Assembly: GCF_006438925.1 (NCBI RefSeq)
Contig: NZ_RCZA01000020.1
Coordinates: 1-50,958 of the forward strand
DNA from: Pseudomonas mandelii
GTDB taxonomy: Bacteria; Pseudomonadota; Gammaproteobacteria; Pseudomonadales; Pseudomonadaceae
DNA: 50,958 nucleotides
Direction: 5' to 3'
Shown piece by piece: positions 7,992 to 16,044 of this stretch. Numbering within the stretch: position 1 is the stretch's first letter; each line of letters starts with the position of its first letter. The translations under genes were made by a program, and so were the position numbers. The notes under the pieces were generated by a model. That model had not been told where the DNA came from and did no database searches. It saw only the letters and a list, made by a program, of their open reading frames with translations.

Positions 7992-8121
7992 GACGCTATC
8001 CTTGGCTGGGGATGTCCAAAGGTCATCCTATTCCTGCAACTGGCCGTTGGAAAGCACCCTTAGCTATCCTGGTCGCAAGCCCTTTCCTCGCTTTTGATCA
8101 CACCCACGGACGCTGAACTTT

Positions 8122-9252
8122 ATGGATGCTACCCAACCGCTTGGCCCACAAGTTCCCCACCTCCCTGGCTTTCTGTTTTTTATCCCCGTATCCAGCCTGA
8201 TCACGCTGGTGTACGGGGCTACGGCACTTGAAAACGCGTATGAAAACTCAGGACTAAAAAAGCCTGAATGGCCCAGCTGGAAGAGCCTGGACAAATGGTT
8301 TCTCTCTTCGGGTACACACTCTCCCGTCAGACCCTCAAGTATTGCGTCTATCAATGCGATGGCAGAGGACACCACGGCGCTTGATCTCCCGACGGATACG
8401 GACTCCATTTGGCAATCAGAGCATGAGTGGAAAGGTCTTCTTCAAGCACAACTTATACGGGATCCGCGATCAATTGCTTATTGGAAGACTTGGCTAGAGC
8501 TCGATAAAGAACTTGGGTGCGAATTGCTTCCGGCCTGTGCTTCCTCTGGTGAGAAGGTACGCATCATGGTTTTTTCAAGGTTGACCAGGGAGCTGGGGTG
8601 CTCGGGTAGCGTTTTGAGAATGGCGACCTATGACTGGGGTAACAGTGAGCCTGACCAGCTCGATTCGCCGTTGTTTGAGCACAATAGAATCGCTGACACG
8701 TTCGCGGTCGTTTTTCGAGTCTGTGCTTGGGTTGTCGCAGAAATCAGCGTGCGAGACTGGGAGGCCCTACTCGGAGCCGGGCTAGTAGACGAAATTCTGC
8801 TGAAAAATCTGACACCCCAGTTCGATGAACAATCAGGTCATTGGAGCCGGCCCATCACCGAGCAGTTGCGTGCCTTGGCGGCGGACGCCGGCTATCACGG
8901 AGACGGTCGCCCGAGTAGTTTCTTGGGGGAAATTCTAGCCGGCGACGATTCAGACGTTTCTGATAAGCAGCGAACGCTAAGACGCTGGGAAGAGCCTCAT
9001 CCTGGCAAACCTCGGGACTCTGTGATCACCAGCCTTCTGAAGGCACTGCAACCCTTGCTCAGCAAGCATGGAGGCTTATGGAGTAGCACTTCGGCACAGA
9101 ACAGAAAATTCAGATTTGCTTGGCTGAATGTGGTGCTGCTGAGGGAGATGGAGAAAAAGAATTTGCCCTGGTGGCACATTCAGGAAGTGTTTGATACCTA
9201 TGAGGACGAATTTCGAAAGGCTCGGGCTCTCCTCGGAAAGCCCCTTACGTAA
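8122..9252 (+). CDS. Unrecognised 376-residue protein divergent from the RloC-like ATPase
   Basis: The protein starts MDATQPLG and is soluble apart from one hydrophobic stretch near residues 14-35 (P-G-F-L-F-F-I-P-V-S-S-L-I-T-L-V-Y), which could be a membrane anchor or a buried helix. The rest is rich in tryptophan and charged residues, with a W-E-E-P-H-P-G-K-P and W-W-H-I-Q-E-V-F segment near the end. No family, catalytic motif or repeat is recognised. It shares a 130-base divergent promoter region with the ATPase gene at 5847-7991, so joint regulation or a two-protein system is possible. The start has no strong ribosome site. Codon usage looks typical of a real gene and a hairpin (9251-9273) sits at its end. 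Confidence 0.65.
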   Translation: MDATQPLGPQVPHLPGFLFFIPVSSLITLVYGATALENAYENSGLKKPEWPSWKSLDKWFLSSGTHSPVRPSSIASINAMAEDTTALDLPTDTDSIWQSEHEWKGLLQAQLIRDPRSIAYWKTWLELDKELGCELLPACASSGEKVRIMVFSRLTRELGCSGSVLRMATYDWGNSEPDQLDSPLFEHNRIADTFAVVFRVCAWVVAEISVRDWEALLGAGLVDEILLKNLTPQFDEQSGHWSRPITEQLRALAADAGYHGDGRPSSFLGEILAGDDSDVSDKQRTLRRWEEPHPGKPRDSVITSLLKALQPLLSKHGGLWSSTSAQNRKFRFAWLNVVLLREMEKKNLPWWHIQEVFDTYEDEFRKARALLGKPLT

Positions 9253-9273
9253 AAGCGGGCAGTTCATGCCCGC
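9251..9273 (-). terminator. Terminator of the 48-residue gene, between convergent genes
   Basis: GCGGGCA, a 5-base loop and TGCCCGC make a perfect 7-bp G/C-rich stem. On the minus strand it is followed by TTTT, and it lies 16 bases past the stop at 9290. It also sits directly at the end of the plus-strand gene 8122-9252 but has no T run in that direction. Confidence 0.7.
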
Positions 9274-9289
9274 GTCCCAGTGATAGCCC

Positions 9290-9436
9290 TTAGTTTTGCA
9301 CGTTGCGATTTTCCGTCAGCTGTTTGCTTCGATTACCCTGATTTTTGTCCAAGGTAACATTCGTACCCGGTGTGCCCTTGTTTCGGTTGCTGATGTCGCC
9401 GTCGTGGTTGCTACGCTTTTTAGATTGCTTGGTCAT
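9290..9436 (-). CDS. Small charged protein with N-K-G-T-x-G-x-N motif (48 residues)
   Basis: An ATG at 9436 opens a 48-residue frame ending in TAA at 9290, followed by a strong terminator. The product begins M-T-K-Q-S-K-K-R, contains N-K-G-T-P-G-T-N at 19-26 and Q-G-N-R-S-K-Q-L at 33-40, and is rich in Asn, Lys, Gly and Gln with almost no hydrophobic residues, so it is probably disordered. Short proteins with KGTPGTN and QGNR.KQL blocks occur as hypothetical proteins in pseudomonads as far as I recall. It resembles the 42-residue protein at 679-807. The ribosome site is weak (GGCAGTAG). Function unknown. Confidence 0.65.
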   Translation of the reverse strand: MTKQSKKRSNHDGDISNRNKGTPGTNVTLDKNQGNRSKQLTENRNVQN

Positions 9437-10026
9437 GGGTAACTACTGCCTGCTGGTATAAGGAAGTCGCTGATTGCGACACCCCAAAGCTTGCGTGTCA
9501 CTACCCTGAATTCACAGGACACAAAAAAGAAAAATATCTTCCGCTATGAAGGGCTGGGGTCGGCGAAGCACCCAGGCATTGAGTCATCGACAGCCGGTGC
9601 TCCAGTGGTTTCTCGACAAGCTCACGGTTAACCCCATCGTAGTCATCCTGGTGGACGCTCAGCTTTGTAAAAAACGCCTAACAATGAATTTCCTCCAGTT
9701 ACGGTGTATCAACTGCATACTCAATAGCCATAAGCCACCAACTTAAAGAGTGAGTAAAATCAACGGTTTTTATCATCCACACAAATAAACCATCAAAAAG
9801 CCAGCTATAAAAACCCGTACACCCAGCAACAAAATATGCCAACTTGCTATCAACGATGCGCGACTTTCGCCATCTTTTTTAAAACGAACTAGTTGCGGAA
9901 GCTATTTCATTCATATACATTCCTCACCATCGAAAGCCCAACACCAACTGCAACAACATCACAGCGCAGTCCCTGCACAACCATTCGAATTATTCGAATA
10001 CACACTATAAAAATTGAGCACCACTA
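9437..10026. other. A/T-rich stretch without a supported gene
   Basis: About 590 bases, clearly A/T-rich from 9740 on. A 66-codon plus-strand frame at 9546-9746 and a minus-strand frame over 9530-9680 exist, but neither has a ribosome site with a start codon. The region presumably holds the promoters of the flanking divergent genes; I could not define them. Confidence 0.4.
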
Positions 10027-10860
10027 ATGCACACCCAAGAAAGCAAAGCACATAACCGTGAAAGTGGTACTGTCGGAAGGTACAGGGAGTTCTGGAAGAT
10101 CACCTACTCCGCAGGAGTCGCGCTGGCCATTTGCACCGTTATTTTGACGTGGTTAACAAAAAAACCCAGCTACTTCAATGTAGGAGCAACCATTTGCATC
10201 ACAGTCTTTGTGGCCGGATTCTGTGGTACTACCTATCCTAAAGTTCGAAGCTTTTGGGAGCACAAAGTCGGAACGTGGTTTCGGCGCGCCTTCCATGCGC
10301 TACTTTTTTTCATCGCCTTTGTTCCTGCTAGAACATTGGTTTCAGAAGTCATGGGGCTTCCTGGCCAAGACTTCGATGCTACCGTCGCAATACTTTCGCT
10401 TTGTATTTATCCTGCATTATGGTTTTTCGTTGTAGCGCTCATTTGCTCCGGCATTGGATTAATTCATCTTTTTATATTTCTCGCCATCCGACTCACCATG
10501 CTGCCGGTCGTGGATGACATGGTTAGATTCATGGGAACAGTCATAAAAAATGAGCGCCTCCGCCATTTCATATTCACAGAGAGAACTATCAACAGTTATT
10601 TCAGTCTGGCTCAGTGGGGAGGTGCGACTGCGACTGCCCTATTACTTGGACAATGCTTCGATAAAGCAGGAGCAGAAATTGCGAACAACGATCAAATCAT
10701 CAAGTCGATCGCATACTACACAGACTATCAGATTGCTGGTAATTACCCAGGCATAATCAAACATCTTCGCTATCGTCTACACGAAAACGGAGTCGTATCT
10801 TATGCAATTAAAAGCAACAGCAGAATTACCATTCTAATAGATAAGGTTAAGGACTCCTAA
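10027..10860 (+). CDS. Multi-pass membrane protein, function unknown
   Basis: A 277-residue protein with about four membrane helices: roughly 27-46 (S-A-G-V-A-L-A-I-C-T-V), 51-70 (N-V-G-A-T-I-C-I-T-V-F), 88-110 (A-L-L-F-F-I-A-F) and 125-160 (L-W-F-F-V-V-A-L-I-C). The C-terminal 100 residues are soluble and end in a compact I-T-I-L-I-D-K-V strand. The gene is A/T-rich compared with the core genes, in keeping with transfer. I recognise no family. Pore-forming or sensor membrane proteins are frequent partners in defence loci, but there is no direct evidence for that here. It appears monocistronic. Confidence 0.6.
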   Translation: MHTQESKAHNRESGTVGRYREFWKITYSAGVALAICTVILTWLTKKPSYFNVGATICITVFVAGFCGTTYPKVRSFWEHKVGTWFRRAFHALLFFIAFVPARTLVSEVMGLPGQDFDATVAILSLCIYPALWFFVVALICSGIGLIHLFIFLAIRLTMLPVVDDMVRFMGTVIKNERLRHFIFTERTINSYFSLAQWGGATATALLLGQCFDKAGAEIANNDQIIKSIAYYTDYQIAGNYPGIIKHLRYRLHENGVVSYAIKSNSRITILIDKVKDS

Positions 10861-11148
10861 CGGAAAACCGGAACCCCCAACCTAAAAAACAAGAGCCCGA
10901 TAGAGTTATTATTTAATCTAAAACAAAATTTTGTATTTACGCTGAGGCTCGACCTAGCAGCAGAGCCTCATTGAGTTAAAATAACAGCTACCTACAAGCA
11001 TATCTTCACGCCCCGAGATGGTGCCATCTCTGATCGTAGTCTATATAGGTTAAAATAGATCTATTAGAGTGCGGAGAGGCTCGCTACGAATGATAAAACA
11101 ACCATTTTTTTGGCTATAGCATTCTTGGCGACAGACCCGCCCAGATCG
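10861..11148. other. Intergenic stretch between convergent genes with a hairpin
   Basis: GAGGCTC at 10944-10950 and GAGCCTC at 10963-10969 form a perfect 7-bp stem with a 12-base loop. It could end transcription of the membrane protein gene, but there is no T run. No gene seen. Confidence 0.4.
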
Positions 11149-12126
11149 TTATAAAGGGATAGCAGATTGGGCACTCAGCCGCTCAACCTTCGCCAACTTA
11201 CAAATTTCATCGATGCACCCGTTGAGATCTTTATAAATCTCAGAGCCGGTAAATCTCAAAACATTCCAGCCTTCACCGAAAAGCCATCGATCACGCTGGG
11301 CATCATGGGTTCGCTGGTACTTCGTTTTGTGATACTCATGTCCGTCTAATTCTATCGCTATCCGTTTGTTAGGAATCGCAAAATCGAGGCGGTATCTTCC
11401 TGCTTGGTACTGCGGAAATATGTGCAGATCTAGAAAAGCGAGCTCGAAAAACATCTCTTCAATAGGGGATCCGAAAGGATATGGCTTATAGTCATGCCGA
11501 ATACTTGGGTCACGACCAAGCAGTTTCGAGAGAATCGCCTCGCCCTGAAAAATTGGCAGCACGATCTCTCCACTCGAATTAACTCCACCTTTATTTTGAT
11601 CAATCATCTTCACGAGCTTGCCGGACGCCTCGATATAATGCATATCTTGAATTCGACAGCCGATGCAGGGGCAATTTTTGGCAATACACCCCCTAGCAAT
11701 CACTCGTTGATCCAAGCTTAGCGAGGCGTAAGAATGAGTGTACGTTCCATCGTCCTCTGCTTTGATTAAAAGTACAGCGTCTGGAGTCTGGCACACATCT
11801 TCCAGCATCGCCCTATTCAGACGACCTCGATAACGCCTGTAGCGCTCAATCTTGAGCCCTTTCAAAAACATCTCCCCCTCTTCCGTGAAGGGAATGACAA
11901 CCATGTTGTCCTCTAGCTCCTTTTGCGACTCCAGATCGAGGACAGGAATCTCCTCTTCGCAGGTGTGAATCGTAGCTTGGCCCAACACGCATCCCATACA
12001 CTTGCACCCGATGTTTTTGCATTCCTTTGTGAGAACAAAGTCACCGTACACTTGTGAGAACACGACGAAAATTCTGCGTTTCTCTTCCGTATAAATCACG
12101 ACGTACGCGGTTGGAACCACGAGCAT
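11149..12126 (-). CDS. DUF559/Vsr-like nuclease-fold protein with duplicated Cys4 modules
   Basis: A 325-residue protein with three parts. Residues about 33-90 and 144-205 are two copies of one module: each starts with C-x4-C-x-C-x2-C (C36/C41/C43/C46 and C147/C152/C154/C157) and ends with a similar strand and helix (V-V-I-P-F-T-E-E-G-E-M-F-L and I-V-L-P-I-F-Q-G-E-A-I-L). Residues 218-310 are a restriction-fold domain of the DUF559/Vsr type: E223-E224, R-L-D248-F, I-E259-L-D261-G-H, then R-D-R-W-L and G-W-x-V-L-R-F. The four tightly packed cysteines could bind zinc or an iron-sulphur cluster. I infer a DNA-cutting protein with paired sensor or binding modules, possibly defensive. Residues are numbered from the ATG at 12126, but AAAGGA directly abuts it, so the GTG at 12120 may be the true start. 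Confidence 0.75.
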   Translation of the reverse strand: MLVVPTAYVVIYTEEKRRIFVVFSQVYGDFVLTKECKNIGCKCMGCVLGQATIHTCEEEIPVLDLESQKELEDNMVVIPFTEEGEMFLKGLKIERYRRYRGRLNRAMLEDVCQTPDAVLLIKAEDDGTYTHSYASLSLDQRVIARGCIAKNCPCIGCRIQDMHYIEASGKLVKMIDQNKGGVNSSGEIVLPIFQGEAILSKLLGRDPSIRHDYKPYPFGSPIEEMFFELAFLDLHIFPQYQAGRYRLDFAIPNKRIAIELDGHEYHKTKYQRTHDAQRDRWLFGEGWNVLRFTGSEIYKDLNGCIDEICKLAKVERLSAQSAIPL

Positions 12127-12302
12127 TCCTTTCTGATAGTGGATTCATTCTGTGCGCCATTGGACGCAGGGGCAAATACGCCCGGAGTAGGGCCTAAGTC
12201 TCTCAGATCCAGCCAAGCTTCGAAATGGGGTCGTTCACCGCCAGCGGTTGAACCTCTACAGGCTCAGGGTCGCTTTCACAGCGCCTCAGCCAGGGACGAA
12301 TT

Positions 12303-12349
12303 AAAAGTGTAAACAGGAGGGTTCAAATACCGAGTATTTTTACACTTTT
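12303..12349. repeat. Perfect 11-bp inverted repeat near the island edge
   Basis: AAAAGTGTAAA at 12303-12313 and TTTACACTTTT at 12339-12349 are exact reverse complements separated by 25 bases. It lies between the Cys4 nuclease gene and the truncated MocR gene. It could be an operator, a weak bidirectional terminator (A run on one side, T run on the other) or the remnant end of a mobile element. Confidence 0.55.
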
Positions 12350-12621
12350 TCAGGGGCGGTGACCCGATATGGACAAAAGCACCTCATAGGAATTAGTGAG
12401 TGCGGGGTTGAAGGCAATAAAAAATATTTTTTACAGTGTCGTTGACAATCGGGAGTATCTAAAGCGTACTGAATGGTCGAGATCGACACGCTCAGACGCT
12501 CCGCCAACTGTCGCAACGAAGGCAGACGGACTCGCGTGTCACTGACCGGTTCGTTGATCAGGTTAGTCAGATATCGGTACACCGCCTGATACGCGAAGTC
12601 AGTTTCTCGTGGCCCTTTCAT
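12340..12621 (-). pseudogene. Truncated MocR/GntR-type regulator (N-terminal fragment)
   Basis: From the ATG at 12621 the frame encodes a GntR winged-helix start: Y-Q-A-V-Y-R-Y-L-T-N-L-I, then R-L-P-S-L-R-Q-L-A-E-R-L-S-V-S-I-S-T-I-Q-Y-A-L. In MocR-type regulators this continues with a helix of the S-L-L-E-K-E-G type and then about 400 residues of aminotransferase-like domain. Here the family sequence stops at about 12,465 and the remaining residues to the stop at 12340 are unrelated (D-T-P-D-C-Q-R-H-C-K). The protein cannot be a functional regulator of the full type. The break point coincides with the change from core-like to accessory sequence. Confidence 0.75.
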
Positions 12622-12688
12622 GGGCGAGGGCCGAATGCCATGTGAACGTCATCATGCATCGTCAAGAAATCTGTCAAGCCGCGCACTT

Positions 12689-14179
12689 TCAGCGCCCCGC
12701 TGTCCATTCATCCGCCACCGCCGTGTCGTCGTCATAGTCGGCTGCTTCGACTTGCAAACCTGCGCCGCCGAGTTCCGGGGCGCCTGCCCTACCCTCATCC
12801 GCAGACACCGGGCCCATGCGGTAAAGCTTGCCGATCAAGCTGACAGGCAACCCGCTGACGTCGGTCATCCATTGCAGAACTTGCTCCGACACCGGATTGC
12901 CCTGCATTGCCCGGTGCAAATCAGGCATCGCCACGAGCATGCCGGGGTGGCACTCGCGCAGAAAGCGCTCAAGCGCCGCGCCATTTTCGACGAAAGGTGA
13001 AAAGAGCAGGCACACCAGTTGAGCCTCGCTCAGGCCAAGGTTTTTTTGAGCCTCGGCCGTTGCCAGCACGCGCTGCTCGGCCAATGTCGCCGGATTGCCG
13101 AACGCCTCTACCGCTTGCTCGCACAACCGTTCCGCCAGTTGTTTGCGCCGCATCATCACCAATGCCCGTTGCAGGTATTCGGCGACACCCGTCTCGTAGC
13201 CGCGGCCGTGCATGAAGCACGATTGCAAACCCCGCATGTGTGCAGAGATGGAAAGGCTGACGTACTCGTTGTCGCTGAGCTGTGCCGCCAGTTCGTCAGG
13301 TTGAAAACCGAGAAACTCTGTGAGCAGCGGCCAACGCTCTTCCAGATTGCTGACCAGCAAGTCGTGAATGTCGATGTACGTGGCGCGACGACAGGCCTCA
13401 AATCGTTCGGCCGGACGCCACGCAACCTGGTCATGCTCAGCATAAAACGCGCGGTAGCAGTCGCTGCCCAGTTCATCGAGCAGCGCGAAAAGCGCCTCGT
13501 AGCCGGTTTCGTGGTGATTCGAGGTCTTGAGCCCGGCCTTGGCGGCAGCACGTTTCAACCCGTCGAGAAACTGCTTCTGCTGACGAGGTGAGTCGCTGCT
13601 GATCAATGCATCGACACCGCTGTCCCAACGAGCTATTTGCCCATAGAACTCACCGGTGGCCAGATACCCGTCGTCCCATAGATCAAGCGGCCCGTTCCAG
13701 GCGCGACAATGGCCAACCATCAAAAGATTGAGCCGACTCGACTCACGGCCGCCTTCGGAAATCGGCGCCAGGTGGTTGAACGGCAGGACTTCCCGGTTAT
13801 CAACCATCAACAATTCGACCCGAGGATCGTCGTAGAGGAACAAGGCGCTGTAGCTGCGATAGATGTTTTCCAGGGCCGTCGGGCTTGCGCCGTTCAAGCG
13901 CAAGGATGCCACTCGCAACTGGAATGTCGCTGGCGCCCGGCCGGCGATACTCAGCTGTGCAGCGCGCAGCAGCGCCAGGGTGTAACAACTGTCGCGGGAC
14001 CCGGACTGAATCGCCAGTACCTTGTATTCGCCAATACGCTCCATGCCCCCGGCGGCCACCACCAGCCGCTGAATCATCAGCTGCAATGCCGTGCGTTCGG
14101 CGCGCGAGAAGAAACTCAGCAATCGCTGCAGCACTTGCTGATAGACATAGTTCATCGCTTGGTCATGGATATTGGTCAT
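12689..14179 (-). CDS. Conserved protein of unknown function (496 residues)
   Basis: The start is taken at the ATG at 14179 (M-T-N-I-H-D-Q), nine bases from an AGG; an ATG two codons earlier at 14185 is possible. The protein is soluble and mostly helical, with no signal peptide. Early segments such as R-A-E-R-T-A-L-Q-L-M-I-Q-R-L and K-V-L-A-I-Q-S-G-S-R-D-S lead into a mixed region with D-D-P-R-V-E-L-L-M-V-D-N-R, and the tail (about 455-496) is acidic and alanine/glycine-rich. No catalytic motif is recognised. It sits 67 bases downstream of the truncated MocR gene, on the same strand only by chance of order, so it may once have been functionally linked to it. Base composition is typical of Pseudomonas core genes. 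Confidence 0.65.
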   Translation of the reverse strand: MTNIHDQAMNYVYQQVLQRLLSFFSRAERTALQLMIQRLVVAAGGMERIGEYKVLAIQSGSRDSCYTLALLRAAQLSIAGRAPATFQLRVASLRLNGASPTALENIYRSYSALFLYDDPRVELLMVDNREVLPFNHLAPISEGGRESSRLNLLMVGHCRAWNGPLDLWDDGYLATGEFYGQIARWDSGVDALISSDSPRQQKQFLDGLKRAAAKAGLKTSNHHETGYEALFALLDELGSDCYRAFYAEHDQVAWRPAERFEACRRATYIDIHDLLVSNLEERWPLLTEFLGFQPDELAAQLSDNEYVSLSISAHMRGLQSCFMHGRGYETGVAEYLQRALVMMRRKQLAERLCEQAVEAFGNPATLAEQRVLATAEAQKNLGLSEAQLVCLLFSPFVENGAALERFLRECHPGMLVAMPDLHRAMQGNPVSEQVLQWMTDVSGLPVSLIGKLYRMGPVSADEGRAGAPELGGAGLQVEAADYDDDTAVADEWTAGR

Positions 14180-14630
14180 CTTCATTTACCTGATGCTTGT
14201 AAGTTCGATATCGCGCCAACAACGACATGCATTGCGCAATGGGTTGCTTGCCACGATTGAAGTACTGGACGTTATTGCCAAATGCTAGCACTTAAGCTTT
14301 TAGTAATTATTTGAAATAACTAGAAGTCTCCCCTGCCCTGTCAGAGGCAGGTGGCTGCGAACCCCTGTAGAACTGGCCTCTTGCAGCTGCGAGCGACTTC
14401 CTAGGAAATGTCCGACAGCGTCCCACAGACAATTAGCACAAGAAATAGAGAAAGAAGTCACCCAAGTTTTTTTGGCAACTGCGCAACGACGAACTATTGG
14501 TCGGATATGTATTAACAGTGTGTATTGAAAAGTATCAAGCCGACACCCAGCCATGACTCATTCCTTGAGATGAAAGTAATCATTCAATTATCAAGGCTTA
14601 TATGATGATTAGAAGATACAGATTGAGAGC
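14180..14630. other. A/T-rich intergenic stretch
   Basis: About 450 bases with no coding signal on either strand. It lies upstream of the 496-residue gene, so it presumably holds its promoter. No other structure was found here. Confidence 0.4.
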
Positions 14631-14656
14631 AAAAACCAGTTCAGTTGCTGAACTGA
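14631..14656 (-). terminator. Strong Rho-independent terminator downstream of mexS
   Basis: On the minus strand CAGTTCAG, loop CAA and CTGAACTG form a perfect 8-bp stem followed by GTTTTT. It is the last of three consecutive perfect hairpins past the mexS stop. Confidence 0.7.
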
Positions 14657-14730
14657 CCCATTGACGGGGCAATGGGACGTCTCATTTTGGCAGGTGCTGA
14701 AAACAGAAGAGTCCGTGGGCACGGACTCTT
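14657..14730 (-). ncRNA. Hairpin array, possible mexS 3' UTR-derived small RNA
   Basis: Two perfect hairpins precede the terminator at 14631-14656 on the minus strand: an 11-bp stem with a 2-base centre at 14707-14730 (AAGAGTCCGTG and its complement) and a 7-bp stem at 14657-14676 (CCCATTG/CAATGGG). Three such stems in 100 bases just behind mexS suggest either stacked terminators or a structured RNA released from the 3' end of the mexS message. Expression is not known. Confidence 0.35.
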
Positions 14731-14754
14731 GCAGAGGGGGCTTATTTGAAGGGC

Positions 14755-15777
14755 TTATGCAGGCTCGACCTGGAGGGCGACCCGTTCGCGGCATGGGCAT
14801 TCGTCCATGTAGCGGTGTGCTTCTACAAACTCGGCAAACGGGAAGACCCGAGTCTTGAGCGGCAGCAGCACGCGGTCGGCGGTCATCTGGTTGATGTCGC
14901 GCAAGGCGCGTTGCAGTGCGACCTGGTCCTGAATGATGCCCAGTTCAGGCTTGCCGGTGAAGTTGCCGATGCAGTGCACAAAGAACTGGATGTTCTTCTG
15001 GAACGCTGCGCAGGCCGGGAACGGCGTCTGGTTGCCACCTTGCAGACCGTACAGCACCAGGCTGCCGCGAGGTGCAAGCACATCGCCAAGCAACGACATC
15101 TGTGGACCGCCGAGACCGTCGAACACAACGTCCACGCCACGGTTGTCGGTGATCTTGTTGATCTGCATCAGCAGATCCTGTTCTTCGGTGACGATGACTT
15201 TCTCGGCACCCAGGGACAGCAGATTCTCACGCTCTTCCGCGGTCTTGGTGGCGGCAATGACCCGGATACCCAGAGCCTTGCCCAGCTGTACAAAGGACGG
15301 ACCGGCACAGTGACTGGCGTCGGTCACCAGGGCGAATTGCCCGGGTTTGACCCGTGCCAGATCGACATAAGCGAAGTAAGCGATCAGCAGCGGAGTGTAA
15401 TGCACGCTGGCTTCGATCGGGGTGAGCACGTCCGGGTAACGGGTGAGTGCCGTACGCGGCAGAACGATCTGCTCGCCGTAGACCGGATAATCGTTGGGGC
15501 TTTCAGCCGGGAAGCTGGCGACCTTGTCGCCGACTGCCAGATCATCGACGCCCTCGCCAACAGCCGTCACGACGCCGGACATTTCATGGCCAAGGCCTGA
15601 AGGCAGACGAGCGTGGGACGAGGCCAGGTTCTGGCGCCAGAGAATGTCGTACCAGCTGATGCCAATCGCCTCGACGCGCACCTGCACTTCGCCCGGCGCA
15701 GGGAGAGCGGCCGCATGCTCTTCGCATTTGAGCACCTCGGCTGGACCAAACTTGTGAAAACGGATCGTGCGGGACAT
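14755..15777 (-). CDS. mexS: MexS-like zinc-independent quinone/alcohol oxidoreductase
   Basis: A 340-residue medium-chain dehydrogenase/reductase of the quinone oxidoreductase type. I start it at the ATG at 15777 (M-S-R-T-I-R-F-H-K-F-G), with GAGG upstream; an earlier in-frame TTG is not needed. The N-terminal GroES-like domain has L-P-S-G-L-G-H-E-M-S-G-V-V and G-D-K-V-A-S-F, and the nucleotide-binding half has D-V-V-F-D-G-L-G-G-P. The zinc-ligand cysteines of true alcohol dehydrogenases are missing, as expected for the QOR branch. In P. aeruginosa, MexS lies divergent from mexT and loss of MexS switches on mexEF-oprN, probably by letting a toxic electrophile build up. The same divergent arrangement is seen here, which supports the assignment. 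Confidence 0.88.
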   Translation of the reverse strand: MSRTIRFHKFGPAEVLKCEEHAAALPAPGEVQVRVEAIGISWYDILWRQNLASSHARLPSGLGHEMSGVVTAVGEGVDDLAVGDKVASFPAESPNDYPVYGEQIVLPRTALTRYPDVLTPIEASVHYTPLLIAYFAYVDLARVKPGQFALVTDASHCAGPSFVQLGKALGIRVIAATKTAEERENLLSLGAEKVIVTEEQDLLMQINKITDNRGVDVVFDGLGGPQMSLLGDVLAPRGSLVLYGLQGGNQTPFPACAAFQKNIQFFVHCIGNFTGKPELGIIQDQVALQRALRDINQMTADRVLLPLKTRVFPFAEFVEAHRYMDECPCRERVALQVEPA

Positions 15778-16044
15778 CGCAAACCTCGTCAAAGAAACCT
15801 CTAATGCCCTGAACTCTATCTGGGCTTTCTACCCAAGACTATCAGTGGCTATTAATAGTCGACATGCCTGTCATTGATTCCGCAGCGCCGGTGACATCAT
15901 CAAATGCCGTAAAACCGAAGCAGCCATTTCAGGAAAACTGAATTACTCGGTGCAGAGTAGCAGCCTTTCCCCTTAATATTCATGCCGGCCATTGTTCTCA
16001 TATGGTCGCTCTCGTCAAGCTTGATGACTCTGCCAGGACTCCAG

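Noticed and set aside
1218..9252. The accessory genes as one multi-gene defence operon
   Set aside because: The genes change strand repeatedly and have wide gaps; apart from the divergent pair at 5847-9252 nothing suggests joint transcription.
9546..9746. 66-codon plus-strand frame in the A/T-rich gap
   Set aside because: No ribosome site and no protein-like pattern; a minus-strand frame over the same bases looks a little better but has no start codon.
15840..15870. A/T-rich palindrome in the mexS-mexT spacer as a second MexT site
   Set aside because: ATCA is present, but the second and third blocks of the MexT pattern do not match, so it is not claimed.
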